Assembly: GCA_033765305.1 (NCBI GenBank)
Contig: JANRID010000063.1
Location: forward strand, 1 to 55,000
Reading direction: 5' to 3'
Origin: RDXT01 sp033765305
GTDB taxonomy: Bacteria > Bacteroidota > Bacteroidia > J057
Length of the DNA stretch: 55,000 nucleotides
The position numbers and the translations under genes are program-made. This document shows positions 8,492 through 16,870 of the stretch, one piece after another. The notes under the pieces were generated by a model. It made no database searches and had not been told where the DNA came from. It saw only the letters and a program-made list of their open reading frames with translations. Position 1 is the stretch's first letter. Every line of letters begins with the position of its first letter.

Positions 8492-9235
8492 ATGTCTATC
8501 GAAATACACGGCCTCCGCAAGCGATTCGGCGACAAGGAGGTGCTCAAGGGCATCGACTTCCGCTTCGAGCGCGGCAAGATCAACATGATCATCGGAGCCA
8601 GCGGCAGCGGCAAAAGTGTGATGCTCAAGTGCATCGTGGGGCTCAACCGCCCCGACGACGGAGCCGTGCGCTTCGACGGCACGGATTTCTTTTCCGCCGA
8701 ATACGCCCAGCTCAAGCAGCTGCGCCAGCACATCGGCATGCTCTTCCAGAACTCCGCCCTCTTCGACTCCCTGAATGTGGAGGAAAATGTCGCATTCCCC
8801 ATCCGCATGTTTACCCGCATGAAGCCCGCCGAGATCCGCGACCGGGTCAATTTCTGCCTCCAGCGCGTCAACCTCAGCGGCGTCAACAAGCTCCTGCCTT
8901 CCGAAATCTCCGGCGGCATGCGCAAGCGCGTCGGCATCGCCCGCGCCATTGCCCTCAACCCCAAATACCTCTTCGTCGATGAGCCCAACTCCGGCCTCGA
9001 CCCCCTGACCTCCTCCGTGATCGACAAGCTGATCCAGGAGATTACCCAGGAATACGACATGACGACCATCGTCGTATCCCACGACATGAACAGCGTCATG
9101 AATATCGGCGATAAAATTATGTTCCTCTACGAAGGCCGGAAGGAATGGGAAGGAAGCCGCCGGAATATCCTCCAGACGGAGAATGAAGCGCTGGCAGCGT
9201 TTATCTTTGTGTCGGATTTGATCAAACGCTCCTGA
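8492..9235 (+). CDS. ABC transporter ATP-binding protein, MlaF type
   Basis: A 247-residue ATPase. Walker A is GASGSGKS (35-42), the Q-loop is in GMLFQNSALFDS, the signature reads SGGMRKRVGIARA, and Walker B is YLFVDEPNSGLDP, followed by the H-loop in VVSHDM. The signature and the phrase ALFDSLNVEENV are characteristic of MlaF/Ttg2A ATPases, which energise phospholipid transport between membranes with MlaE and MlaD. No permease or MCE-domain gene is adjacent, so here the ATPase is an orphan. The ATG at 8492 is chosen because the preceding in-frame extension looks non-coding and contains the promoter. A heptamer repeat starts right after the stop. Confidence 0.88.
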   Translation: MSIEIHGLRKRFGDKEVLKGIDFRFERGKINMIIGASGSGKSVMLKCIVGLNRPDDGAVRFDGTDFFSAEYAQLKQLRQHIGMLFQNSALFDSLNVEENVAFPIRMFTRMKPAEIRDRVNFCLQRVNLSGVNKLLPSEISGGMRKRVGIARAIALNPKYLFVDEPNSGLDPLTSSVIDKLIQEITQEYDMTTIVVSHDMNSVMNIGDKIMFLYEGRKEWEGSRRNILQTENEALAAFIFVSDLIKRS

Positions 9236-9270
9236 AGGGTATTGAGTATTGAGTATTGAGTATTGCGTAT
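9236..9270 (+). repeat. Dispersed heptamer repeat, locus B
   Basis: Tandem GTATTGA units (about four, the last GTATTGC) begin at the first base after the TGA of the ATPase gene. This is the TATTGAG half of the repeat family at 7228 and 34470. A related stretch on the opposite strand (GTAGTGA-GTAGTGG units) lies at about 9345-9361. Confidence 0.75.
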
Positions 9271-9369
9271 GCACATGGCGCGACGAGCGCCTGCCACTTC
9301 CGCAACCTGTTTCAATCTCGCATCATCGATTCCCGGCACCCTAGTCCCACTACTCACTACCAGCCTCCT

Positions 9370-11601
9370 ATGCAGCACCTCGATACCATCGCCTCCGAAC
9401 TCGGCCTGCAGAAACGCCAGGTCAGCGCCGTCCTCGCCCTGCTGGCTGAAGGCGCCACCATTCCGTTCATGGCCCGCTACCGCAAGGAAGCCACGGGCAG
9501 CCTCGATGAGGTGCAGCTGGCGGCGGTCCGCGACCGTGCAGAGCAGCTGGAGCAGCTCGACAAGCGCCGCGCCGCGATTCTCGAATCGCTGCGGGAGCGC
9601 AGCCTGCTGACCGATGCGCTGCAGGAAGCCATCGAAGGAGCCCGGACGATGAGCGAGCTCGAAGACCTCTACCTCCCCTACCGGCCCAAGCGCCGCACCC
9701 GCGCCACCATCGCCCGCGAAAAAGGCCTCGAACCGCTGGCTGATCTGCTCTGGGCGCAGGCACAGGACCTCGACCCCGATACCGCCGCGCTGGCGTATCT
9801 CAATGCCGGGCTGGGGGTCGGCAGCGCAGAAGAAGCCCTGCAGGGCGCCCGCGACATCCTGGCCGAACGCATCAGCGAAGATGCCGACATCCGCGCCCGC
9901 ATGCGCCAGCTCTTCATGCGCCAGGGCGTCATCGCTGCCCGGGTGCTCAAAGGCAAAGAGGCAGACGGCGTGAAGTTCAAAGACTATTTCGACTGGAAAG
10001 AGCCCGTCAGCCAGATTCCCTCCCACCGCCTCCTGGCCCTCCGGCGGGGCGAAAAGGAAGAAATCCTCTCCCTGGCCATCCGCCCCGAGGATGCCGATGC
10101 GCAGTTTCTGCTCGAAAAACAGACCGTTCTCAACGGCTCCCCCGCCGGCGCGCAGGTGCGCGAGGCCGCGTTCGATGCCTACGACCGCCTGCTGGCGCCC
10201 AGCATGGAGACCGAGGTCCGCATCCTGACCAAGGACAAGGCCGATGGCGAAGCCATCAAGGTCTTCGCCGACAACCTCCGCCAGCTGCTCATGGCGCCGC
10301 CCCTGGGCCAGAAGCGCGTCATGGCCGTGGACCCCGGCTTCCGGACCGGCTGCAAGGTCGTCTGCCTCGACCGGCAGGGCCGCCTGCTGGAATATGCTGC
10401 CATTTTCCCCCACCCCCCTGCTGCCCATCCGGCCAAGGCCACCGCTACCGTCCACGACCTCGTCGCCCGGCATGAAATCGAGGTGATTGCCGTAGGCAAT
10501 GGCACCGCAGGCCGCGAAACCGAGGCCTTCCTGCGCGACATCGGCCTGCCAGGCCAGATCCCGATCGTCATGGTCAACGAAAGCGGCGCCTCGATCTATT
10601 CGGCTTCCGAAGTGGCGCGGGAAGAATTTCCCGACCAGGATGTGACCGTGCGCGGCGCGGTATCCATCGGCCGCCGCCTCGCCGATCCGCTTGCCGAGTT
10701 GGTGAAGCTGGACCCCAAATCCATCGGCGTGGGCCAGTACCAGCACGATGTGGACCAGAATGCCCTTAAAAAGAGCCTCGACGACACCGTGATTTCCTGT
10801 GTGAATGCGGTGGGCGTGGAGGTCAATACCGCCAGCAAGCAGCTGCTGACCTACGTCTCGGGCCTGGGGCCCTCGCTGGCGCAGAATATCGTCGCCTACC
10901 GCGACGCCAACGGCCCCTTCGGCAGCCGCGATGCCCTGCGGCAGGTGCCGCGCCTTGGCCCCAAGGCCTTCGAACAGTGCGCAGGCTTCCTCCGCATCCG
11001 GGACGCCGTCAATCCCCTGGATACCAGTGCTGTACACCCAGAAAGCTACCCCATTGTGGAACGCATGGCCGCCGATCTCGGCGTCACCGTGCAGGACCTC
11101 ATGCGCGACGAGGCCCTGCGCAAGCGCATCGAGCTGCGCCGCTATGTGACCGATACCGTCGGCCTGCCGACGCTGAACGACATCCTGCAGGAGCTGGCCA
11201 AGCCGGGCCGCGACCCGCGGGAGCAGTTCGAGGCCTTCAGCTTCGCCGACGGCGTCAACCGCATCGAAGACCTGCACGAGGGCATGGAACTGCCCGGCAT
11301 CGTCACCAACATCACCGATTTCGGCGCCTTCGTGGACATCGGGGTGCATCAGGATGGCCTGGTGCACATCAGCCAGATCTCGCACCAGCGCATCGCGCAC
11401 CCCAGCGAAGCGCTCAAGGTGCAGCAGCCTGTGCGCGTGAAGGTGATGGGCGTAGAAATCGACCGCAAGCGGATCTCGCTGTCTATCAAAGCACTGACGC
11501 CTGCGCCGCAGCGCGGCCCCCGGCCGGAGCAGCAGCGGGGCGGCCCGCCGCAGACCAGCGAGTACCTGCGCTTCAAGCAGGATCAGCGGAAAAAGCGCTG
11601 A
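9370..11601 (+). CDS. tex: Tex family S1 RNA-binding protein
   Basis: A 743-residue protein matching the transcription accessory protein Tex along its length. It has an N-terminal helical domain (IPFMARYRKEATGSLDEVQL near 37-56), a YqgF/RNase H-like domain (MAVDPGFRTGCKVV onward), helix-hairpin-helix segments (GLGPSLAQNIVAYRDANG and VPRLGPKAFEQ), and a C-terminal S1 domain (GIVTNITDFGAFVDIGVHQDG). The tail is Pro/Arg/Gln-rich. Tex binds nucleic acids, and its exact role in transcription varies between species. I used the ATG at 9370; the in-frame stretch from 9256 runs through repeat DNA. Confidence 0.95.
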   Translation: MQHLDTIASELGLQKRQVSAVLALLAEGATIPFMARYRKEATGSLDEVQLAAVRDRAEQLEQLDKRRAAILESLRERSLLTDALQEAIEGARTMSELEDLYLPYRPKRRTRATIAREKGLEPLADLLWAQAQDLDPDTAALAYLNAGLGVGSAEEALQGARDILAERISEDADIRARMRQLFMRQGVIAARVLKGKEADGVKFKDYFDWKEPVSQIPSHRLLALRRGEKEEILSLAIRPEDADAQFLLEKQTVLNGSPAGAQVREAAFDAYDRLLAPSMETEVRILTKDKADGEAIKVFADNLRQLLMAPPLGQKRVMAVDPGFRTGCKVVCLDRQGRLLEYAAIFPHPPAAHPAKATATVHDLVARHEIEVIAVGNGTAGRETEAFLRDIGLPGQIPIVMVNESGASIYSASEVAREEFPDQDVTVRGAVSIGRRLADPLAELVKLDPKSIGVGQYQHDVDQNALKKSLDDTVISCVNAVGVEVNTASKQLLTYVSGLGPSLAQNIVAYRDANGPFGSRDALRQVPRLGPKAFEQCAGFLRIRDAVNPLDTSAVHPESYPIVERMAADLGVTVQDLMRDEALRKRIELRRYVTDTVGLPTLNDILQELAKPGRDPREQFEAFSFADGVNRIEDLHEGMELPGIVTNITDFGAFVDIGVHQDGLVHISQISHQRIAHPSEALKVQQPVRVKVMGVEIDRKRISLSIKALTPAPQRGPRPEQQRGGPPQTSEYLRFKQDQRKKR

Positions 11602-11613
11602 GCCCGGGCAGAT

Positions 11614-12333
11614 TTACAGGATGCTCATCACATCCCCGACCTTGAGCGGCTGCTCGGAGATGAAGCCTTCGCCGTACGTCACGCCGATCATCCGCCCCAT
11701 CACCCGGCTGCGCCCGTCGAGGAAGTGCCAGAAGTCGTCGGTCGAGATCGGCGTCTGGGGCTCCTGGCTGGCGGGGTCGTAAAACTGCGACGAAAAGGCC
11801 CGCACGGCGTCGAGCTTGCGCTCGAAATAGGGCGTGATGTCTACCACGAAGCTGGGGTTCAGGTGGTAATCCTGAATATAAAAGAAGGTCTGCCGCGGCC
11901 GCCAGGCAGCCTGCGGCCCGCCCGTGGCATCCGCCGTGGAGATTTTGCGCAAGCCGCTGTAAAATACCGCATCGCGCACCAGCTTGCTAGCCCGCCCGTG
12001 GTCGGCGTGCCGGTCCTGGGGCGCATTGGCCAGCACCAGCTCGGGCTGGTAGCGCCGCACCGCCCGGATGATGGCCAGCGTATGCGCTTCATCCTGCACG
12101 AAAAACCCATCGCGGAAGCCCAGATTCTCCCGCACGCTCAGCCCCATCCGGCGCGAGGCTTCGGCAGCTTCCAGATCGCGCAGCTCCGCGCTGCCGCGCG
12201 TGCCCAGCTCGCCGCGCGTCAAGTCGATCACACCGACCCGCTTCCCCTGATCGGTCAGCTTGCAGATGGTTCCGCCGCAGCTGAGTTCCGCATCGTCGGG
12301 ATGCGAGGCAAATACGAGTACGTCCAGCTTCAT
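11614..12333 (-). CDS. bshB1: Bacillithiol biosynthesis deacetylase BshB1
   Basis: A 239-residue PIG-L/LmbE-family zinc deacetylase. The metal-binding motif HPDDAE is at 11-16, DLTRGELGTRG follows at about 38-48, and the later zinc histidine sits in DRHADHGRAS. These features and the length match BshB1, which removes the acetyl group from N-acetylglucosaminyl-malate in bacillithiol synthesis in the cytoplasm. Bacillithiol is the expected low-molecular-weight thiol in many Bacteroidota. bshA and bshC are not in the window. It is the last gene of the probable 18895-11614 transcription unit, 42 bp after the T9SS cargo gene. Confidence 0.93.
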   Translation of the reverse strand: MKLDVLVFASHPDDAELSCGGTICKLTDQGKRVGVIDLTRGELGTRGSAELRDLEAAEASRRMGLSVRENLGFRDGFFVQDEAHTLAIIRAVRRYQPELVLANAPQDRHADHGRASKLVRDAVFYSGLRKISTADATGGPQAAWRPRQTFFYIQDYHLNPSFVVDITPYFERKLDAVRAFSSQFYDPASQEPQTPISTDDFWHFLDGRSRVMGRMIGVTYGEGFISEQPLKVGDVMSIL

Positions 12334-12375
12334 GTGGAGGGGGATTAATCAACCGGCGCGCAATATCCGCCGAAT

Positions 12376-14265
12376 TCAGCGGATGATCAATTTTTCGAGC
12401 CGAACTGCTTCGGCATGCGCGCCCCGGTACACCCGGTGCCCCCAGAGATACAGGCCGGGCAGCAGGCCGGCGGGCAGCTCGAAGCGGTCGCCGCCTGTTT
12501 CCGCCTCCCAGCAGATACGCCCCTGCAGGTCCATCAGGAAAGGCCGGTACAGCCCGCCCGGCGGCAGGCCAGATATGCGGATCTCTCTGCCTGTCAAGGG
12601 ATTGGGCATGAGCCGGACCGCCGGCAGCACTGCTGCATCTGCGGCTGCCGGCAGCGCCCCCGGCCGGTAAAACTCCGGGCGGATCATCAGCGCGCCGTTC
12701 AGGCGCAGCGGCTTCCACGTGCCCAGCGAATCCCAGAAGCTCAGCGCATCGCGGTCGTAGCTCAGGTCGTAGCCCAGCCCCAGCGGCGCTTCGTTCTGCT
12801 GCTGGATGCCGATCCAGAAACGCGCAGGCACGTTCACCGGGCGGGAGAATGCATAGCGCACATAGCCGTCCACCGTGCCGGCATACTGCACCTTGACGCC
12901 GCCGAGCTGGTCGAACAGAATCGAATCCGGATGCGGGTCGCCCCAGACGACGATCCGGAACGGCTGGTTTTCGAGCGAGCGCAGCTGGCTGTTGACCGGA
13001 TTGTAATACAGGCTCGGCACGAAGTGCGCCCAGAGCGCCGTCAGGGTATCGGGCGCATCCAGATCGACGCGGATGCCGAAGCTGCCGGTCTGGTTGAGGC
13101 CGAAGGTGGCATCTGCTTCGCCGTCGTCGTAGGCCAGCAGCGAATCGATCCGCATGCGGAAGGGCAGCGTATTGTTTTCCAGCCGCGTATCGGTCGGCGA
13201 GGCGACCGTCAGCGCCAGATCGAAGACGCCCGGCACCGCAAAGGCCTGATCGGAAAAGGGCAGAAACTGCGGCTGCGCCATGGCCAGCGGCGCAAGGCTC
13301 AGGGACTGCTGGCGGATAAATACGGGGCTGAAGGCCGTATTGCCCACCGGATCGCTGAGCGCGGCAGAAACATTGGCAGTCAGGGGACTGGCGGAAAAAT
13401 TGCGGATCCGTGCCTGCCAGTCCGTCATGACCGGGCTGCCGTTGTACTGATGCAGGGGAATCGCGGTGTAGGTGCCCAGCGGCGGCGACTCGATGCGCAC
13501 CGGCGCGAGGTCGATATACGTCGTGTCGCCGGCCCGGCGGTTGACGCCCAGGTACACATAATCCAGCGCCCACTGGTCCAGCTTGCCGTTGAGCGATCCG
13601 AAGGACTCGAAGCGCATCTGAAACGTGGCGTGGAAAAACGCCGGATCAAGCAGCGGAATGCTGTACTGGCGGAAGGGCCGCAGGCTGCTGCCCGTAACCT
13701 TCAGCACGCGGACAAACTCGCTGGGGCTGCCCGGCTGCGCACGGAATGACACCCGGAAGGAGTCTGTGCCTTCGGGCGCCTCTCCCCTGCCCTGCGGCTG
13801 CAGGAACAGCGTCAGCCGCACGCTGTCTGCAGGGCTGTAGGCGGAAAGGTCGATATAATGCGAAAACAGCCGGTCGGCCAGGCCCGCCCCCAGCGACGAA
13901 AGCAGATACGGCGCGCCGCTGCGGGTAGCGCCGTCGAACATCGCTGCGCCGAAGGTCGGCGGATCGGCTGCCGCATCGAGCTGCACCCGCGGCACATCGA
14001 TGAACTGCGGCGGCACAAACCACCGCTGGCTGTCCGGCTCCGGGCCCCGGTAGGCAAAATCGTCGATAAAGGGCGCCGCAGCGGAAATCTGCAGCGTATC
14101 GGGAACGCTGCTGCGCAGCGACGGGCGCCCTGTCAGCACAGCCGCGCCCGGATGCGCATCGCGCAGCAGCAGGGGCTGCGCAGCCGCATGCCCCCAGTAC
14201 AGCGCCAGCAGCAGGACCAGCAGCCCTGCACGCAGGTCAGTTGACGATAAGGCGCAGCGCATCAT
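12376..14265 (-). CDS. Secreted protein with T9SS type A sorting domain
   Basis: A 629-residue protein with a signal peptide (hydrophobic stretch about 13-28, ending HAAAQ). Most of the chain is beta-rich with no family I recognise. The last 80 or so residues have the type IX secretion C-terminal domain pattern: V-R-L-M-PNPLTG, then FLMDLQGRICWE, then LLPGLYLW, ending VRLEKLIIR. T9SS cargo crosses the outer membrane and is released or attached to the cell surface. The start overlaps the 3' end of rseP by 29 bp, so coupling with rseP is likely. Two ATGs are adjacent at 14265 and 14262. Substrate and function are unknown. Confidence 0.85.
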   Translation of the reverse strand: MMRCALSSTDLRAGLLVLLLALYWGHAAAQPLLLRDAHPGAAVLTGRPSLRSSVPDTLQISAAAPFIDDFAYRGPEPDSQRWFVPPQFIDVPRVQLDAAADPPTFGAAMFDGATRSGAPYLLSSLGAGLADRLFSHYIDLSAYSPADSVRLTLFLQPQGRGEAPEGTDSFRVSFRAQPGSPSEFVRVLKVTGSSLRPFRQYSIPLLDPAFFHATFQMRFESFGSLNGKLDQWALDYVYLGVNRRAGDTTYIDLAPVRIESPPLGTYTAIPLHQYNGSPVMTDWQARIRNFSASPLTANVSAALSDPVGNTAFSPVFIRQQSLSLAPLAMAQPQFLPFSDQAFAVPGVFDLALTVASPTDTRLENNTLPFRMRIDSLLAYDDGEADATFGLNQTGSFGIRVDLDAPDTLTALWAHFVPSLYYNPVNSQLRSLENQPFRIVVWGDPHPDSILFDQLGGVKVQYAGTVDGYVRYAFSRPVNVPARFWIGIQQQNEAPLGLGYDLSYDRDALSFWDSLGTWKPLRLNGALMIRPEFYRPGALPAAADAAVLPAVRLMPNPLTGREIRISGLPPGGLYRPFLMDLQGRICWEAETGGDRFELPAGLLPGLYLWGHRVYRGAHAEAVRLEKLIIR

Positions 14266-15706
14266 TGAAGAATACCAGCAGCATCAGGCCGAGAATGAGG
14301 AAAAATCCGACTTGCTGGGCGATCATCCGCACACGTACGGAGGGTTCCCGGCGGGTCACCGCCTCGATCAGCAGAAACACCAGATGGCCGCCGTCCAGCG
14401 CCGGGATCGGCAGGATGTTGACGAAGGCCAGGATCATGCTCAGAATGGCCGTCAGCCGCAGAAACGAGACCACGCCTCCGGCCGTGAAGGCTTCCAGATA
14501 CACCTTGACGATCTGCAGCGGGCCCATCACCGACTTGCTGGCATCCACGCCGGGGCGGGTCAGGTTGCTGAGGCCCTGCGCATTGGCCGATACAAAGCCG
14601 AACGCCTCGCGGGTGCCCGCGCCGATGGCGCCCAGCAGGCCGTACTCGACCGTATCGAGCCGGATCGCCTGGGCAATGCCCGGACGTACACCCAGCTGTG
14701 CCTTGTCGTTGGACTGCACCACCGTCTGAAGCGTATCGCCCTGGCGGAGGTAGGTAATGCCGATCTGCTGGCTCCGCTTGCCGGCCATGTAGGTCCGCAG
14801 TTCGCTGAACAGGAAGACCGGCACCGTATCGATCCGGATGATGCGGTCGCCGGTGCGCAGGCCTGCCACATAGGCAGGCGCAGCCGGCCCGCTGCTTTCC
14901 GCTCCGGGCTCATCCACCCGGATCACCGCCGGAATATCCGGCACGAAGAGCGTGGGTTCGATGCTGTCCACGGAAAACAGATTCTGCACATCGCCGGGAA
15001 TGTCGATGCGGGTCAGCTGGCCCGCACGGCGCACCTCGTAGTAGGCGCCGTCCTTGAGCAGGTTCTCCTGCCGGGTGTATTCCTCAAAATACGGAAACGA
15101 CTTGCCCATGAACGACACCAGCGTATCGCCGGTTCTGAACCCGATCAGGGAGCCCAGCGAGGGTACGCTGCTGATGACTTCGATGCCGTATTTCGCCTCC
15201 GAGACCGGAATCCGGATATCATTGAAGGCCAGCTTCATGCCCGTGAAAATCAGAATGCCGAGGATGACGTTCATCACCACCCCGCCGCACATGACGATCA
15301 TCCGCTGCCAGACCGGCTTGGACCGGAACTCCCAGGGCTGGGGCGCCTGGGCCAGATAGCCTGTATCCATCGACTCGTCGATCATGCCGCTGATCTTGAC
15401 ATAGCCCCCGAGCGGCGTCGCCCCGACCTGGTACTCGGTATCGCCGCGCTTCATGCTGAATACTTTCGGCGGAAACCCGACCGAAAAAACCTCTACCCGC
15501 ATGCCAAAGGCCTTGGCTGTCAGGAAATGGCCGAGTTCATGCACCACCACCAGGATGGTAATGCCGATCAGGAACAGCGCCAGGCCTTTGAGGATGGTCA
15601 GGACCGTATCGAGGCTGCCGGTCAGCTGGCCGATGAGCAGGCCCAGGAGGACCGCTCCCGCCACGATGCCCAGGCGTATGAGGTTCTGTGTCCGTTCGTT
15701 TTTCAT
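14237..15706 (-). CDS. rseP: RIP metalloprotease RseP (site-2 protease)
   Basis: A 489-residue M50 family intramembrane zinc protease. The HELGH zinc motif lies near residues 56-60 in the first membrane helices. Two PDZ-like regions follow, then the third zinc ligand in NILPIPALDGGHLVF near the C-terminus, and a last helix. RseP cleaves membrane-bound anti-sigma factors or signal-peptide remnants within the inner membrane. The open frame extends 4 codons upstream to a TTG at 15718, but the ATG at 15706 is the more credible start. It sits between aroC (48 bp gap) and the overlapping T9SS cargo gene. Confidence 0.95.
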   Translation of the reverse strand: MKNERTQNLIRLGIVAGAVLLGLLIGQLTGSLDTVLTILKGLALFLIGITILVVVHELGHFLTAKAFGMRVEVFSVGFPPKVFSMKRGDTEYQVGATPLGGYVKISGMIDESMDTGYLAQAPQPWEFRSKPVWQRMIVMCGGVVMNVILGILIFTGMKLAFNDIRIPVSEAKYGIEVISSVPSLGSLIGFRTGDTLVSFMGKSFPYFEEYTRQENLLKDGAYYEVRRAGQLTRIDIPGDVQNLFSVDSIEPTLFVPDIPAVIRVDEPGAESSGPAAPAYVAGLRTGDRIIRIDTVPVFLFSELRTYMAGKRSQQIGITYLRQGDTLQTVVQSNDKAQLGVRPGIAQAIRLDTVEYGLLGAIGAGTREAFGFVSANAQGLSNLTRPGVDASKSVMGPLQIVKVYLEAFTAGGVVSFLRLTAILSMILAFVNILPIPALDGGHLVFLLIEAVTRREPSVRVRMIAQQVGFFLILGLMLLVFFNDALRLIVN

Positions 15707-15754
15707 AGGATGGATCAACCCTGCAAAGAAAGCGAATGTTGCGCATTCATACGG

Positions 15755-16855
15755 TTATCCGGCCGAAGAAGATCTGCCGGGCAGCCGGGCCTGCTGCATC
15801 AGCCAGAAATCGGCCATGACGATGGCGGCCATCGCCTCCACGATGGGCACTGCGCGCGGCACAACGCAGGGATCGTGCCGCCCGCGCCCCTGGAGCACGA
15901 TGCTGTTGCCCGCATCGTCGATTCCCGGCTGGTCCTGGAGGATGGTGGCCGTCGGCTTGAAGGCCACCCGGAAGGTGATTTCCTCCCCGTTGCTGATGCC
16001 GCCCTGCACGCCGCCGGAGCGGTTGCTCCGGGTGCGGATGCGGCCTTCCTCGCTGTAGAACAGGTCGTTGTGCTCGGAGCCTTTGAGCAGCACGCCGCCG
16101 AAGCCCGAGCCCAGCTCGAAGGCTTTCACCGCATTGATTCCCAGCATGGCTGCACCCAGGCGGGCGGAAAGCTTGTCGTAGATAGGCTCTCCCAGGCCCG
16201 GCGGCACGTTGCGGATGCGGCAGCGGATGATGCCGCCCACCGAATCGCCCTGCTTGCGGATCTCGTCGATGTGGCGGAACATGGCTTCGGCCATGGCCGG
16301 ATCGGGGCAGCGCACCGCTTCGGCATATTCCGTCGCAAATGCCACGGTCTCAGGCTCCTCGTCGTACACGAGGTGGTGGATCTGCTGCACCCAGGCCTCG
16401 AAGGCCATGCCGCAGGCGGCGCGCAGCAGTTGCTTAGCCACGGCGCCGCCGATCACCCGCGCAAGGGTTTCGCGGGCCGAGGACCGCCCCCCGCCCCGGT
16501 GGTCGCGGAAGCCGTACTTGGCGGTATAGGTGTAATCGGCATGCGAAGGGCGGAACGCATGCGCCAGATGGTCGTAGTCCTGGGAGCGCGCATTGCCGTT
16601 GCGGACCAGAAAGGCCATCGGCGCGCCCGTCGTGACGCCGTCCACATGGCCGGAGAGCAGCTCAAAGCGGTCTTCTTCCTTCCGCTGGGTCGTGATGCGG
16701 CTCTGGCCGGGCTTCCGGCGGTCCAGCTCGCGCTGAATCTCCTCCAGATCGAGCCGGAGCCCGGCAGGACACCCGTCGACGATTACCCCTACCCCTGCGC
16801 CATGCGATTCCCCGAACGTGGTGATCGCGAACAGTCTCCCGAAGGTGTTGGACAT
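15755..16855 (-). CDS. aroC: Chorismate synthase
   Basis: This 366-residue enzyme converts 5-enolpyruvylshikimate 3-phosphate to chorismate with reduced flavin, the last step of the shikimate pathway. The family motif GESHG is at 15-19, and RSSARETLARVIGGAVAK and the NRSGGVQGGISNGE stretch mark the FMN and substrate sites. Length is normal. It starts 15 bp after the PP2C-TPR gene stop and is followed by rseP, so it appears to be a metabolic gene in an envelope-oriented operon. Confidence 0.97.
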   Translation of the reverse strand: MSNTFGRLFAITTFGESHGAGVGVIVDGCPAGLRLDLEEIQRELDRRKPGQSRITTQRKEEDRFELLSGHVDGVTTGAPMAFLVRNGNARSQDYDHLAHAFRPSHADYTYTAKYGFRDHRGGGRSSARETLARVIGGAVAKQLLRAACGMAFEAWVQQIHHLVYDEEPETVAFATEYAEAVRCPDPAMAEAMFRHIDEIRKQGDSVGGIIRCRIRNVPPGLGEPIYDKLSARLGAAMLGINAVKAFELGSGFGGVLLKGSEHNDLFYSEEGRIRTRSNRSGGVQGGISNGEEITFRVAFKPTATILQDQPGIDDAGNSIVLQGRGRHDPCVVPRAVPIVEAMAAIVMADFWLMQQARLPGRSSSAG

Positions 16856-16870
16856 GCGTGCAAAATAAGC

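Noticed and set aside
15707..15718. TTG start for rseP four codons upstream
   Set aside because: An ATG at 15706 gives the family-like N-terminus, so the rarer start is unnecessary.
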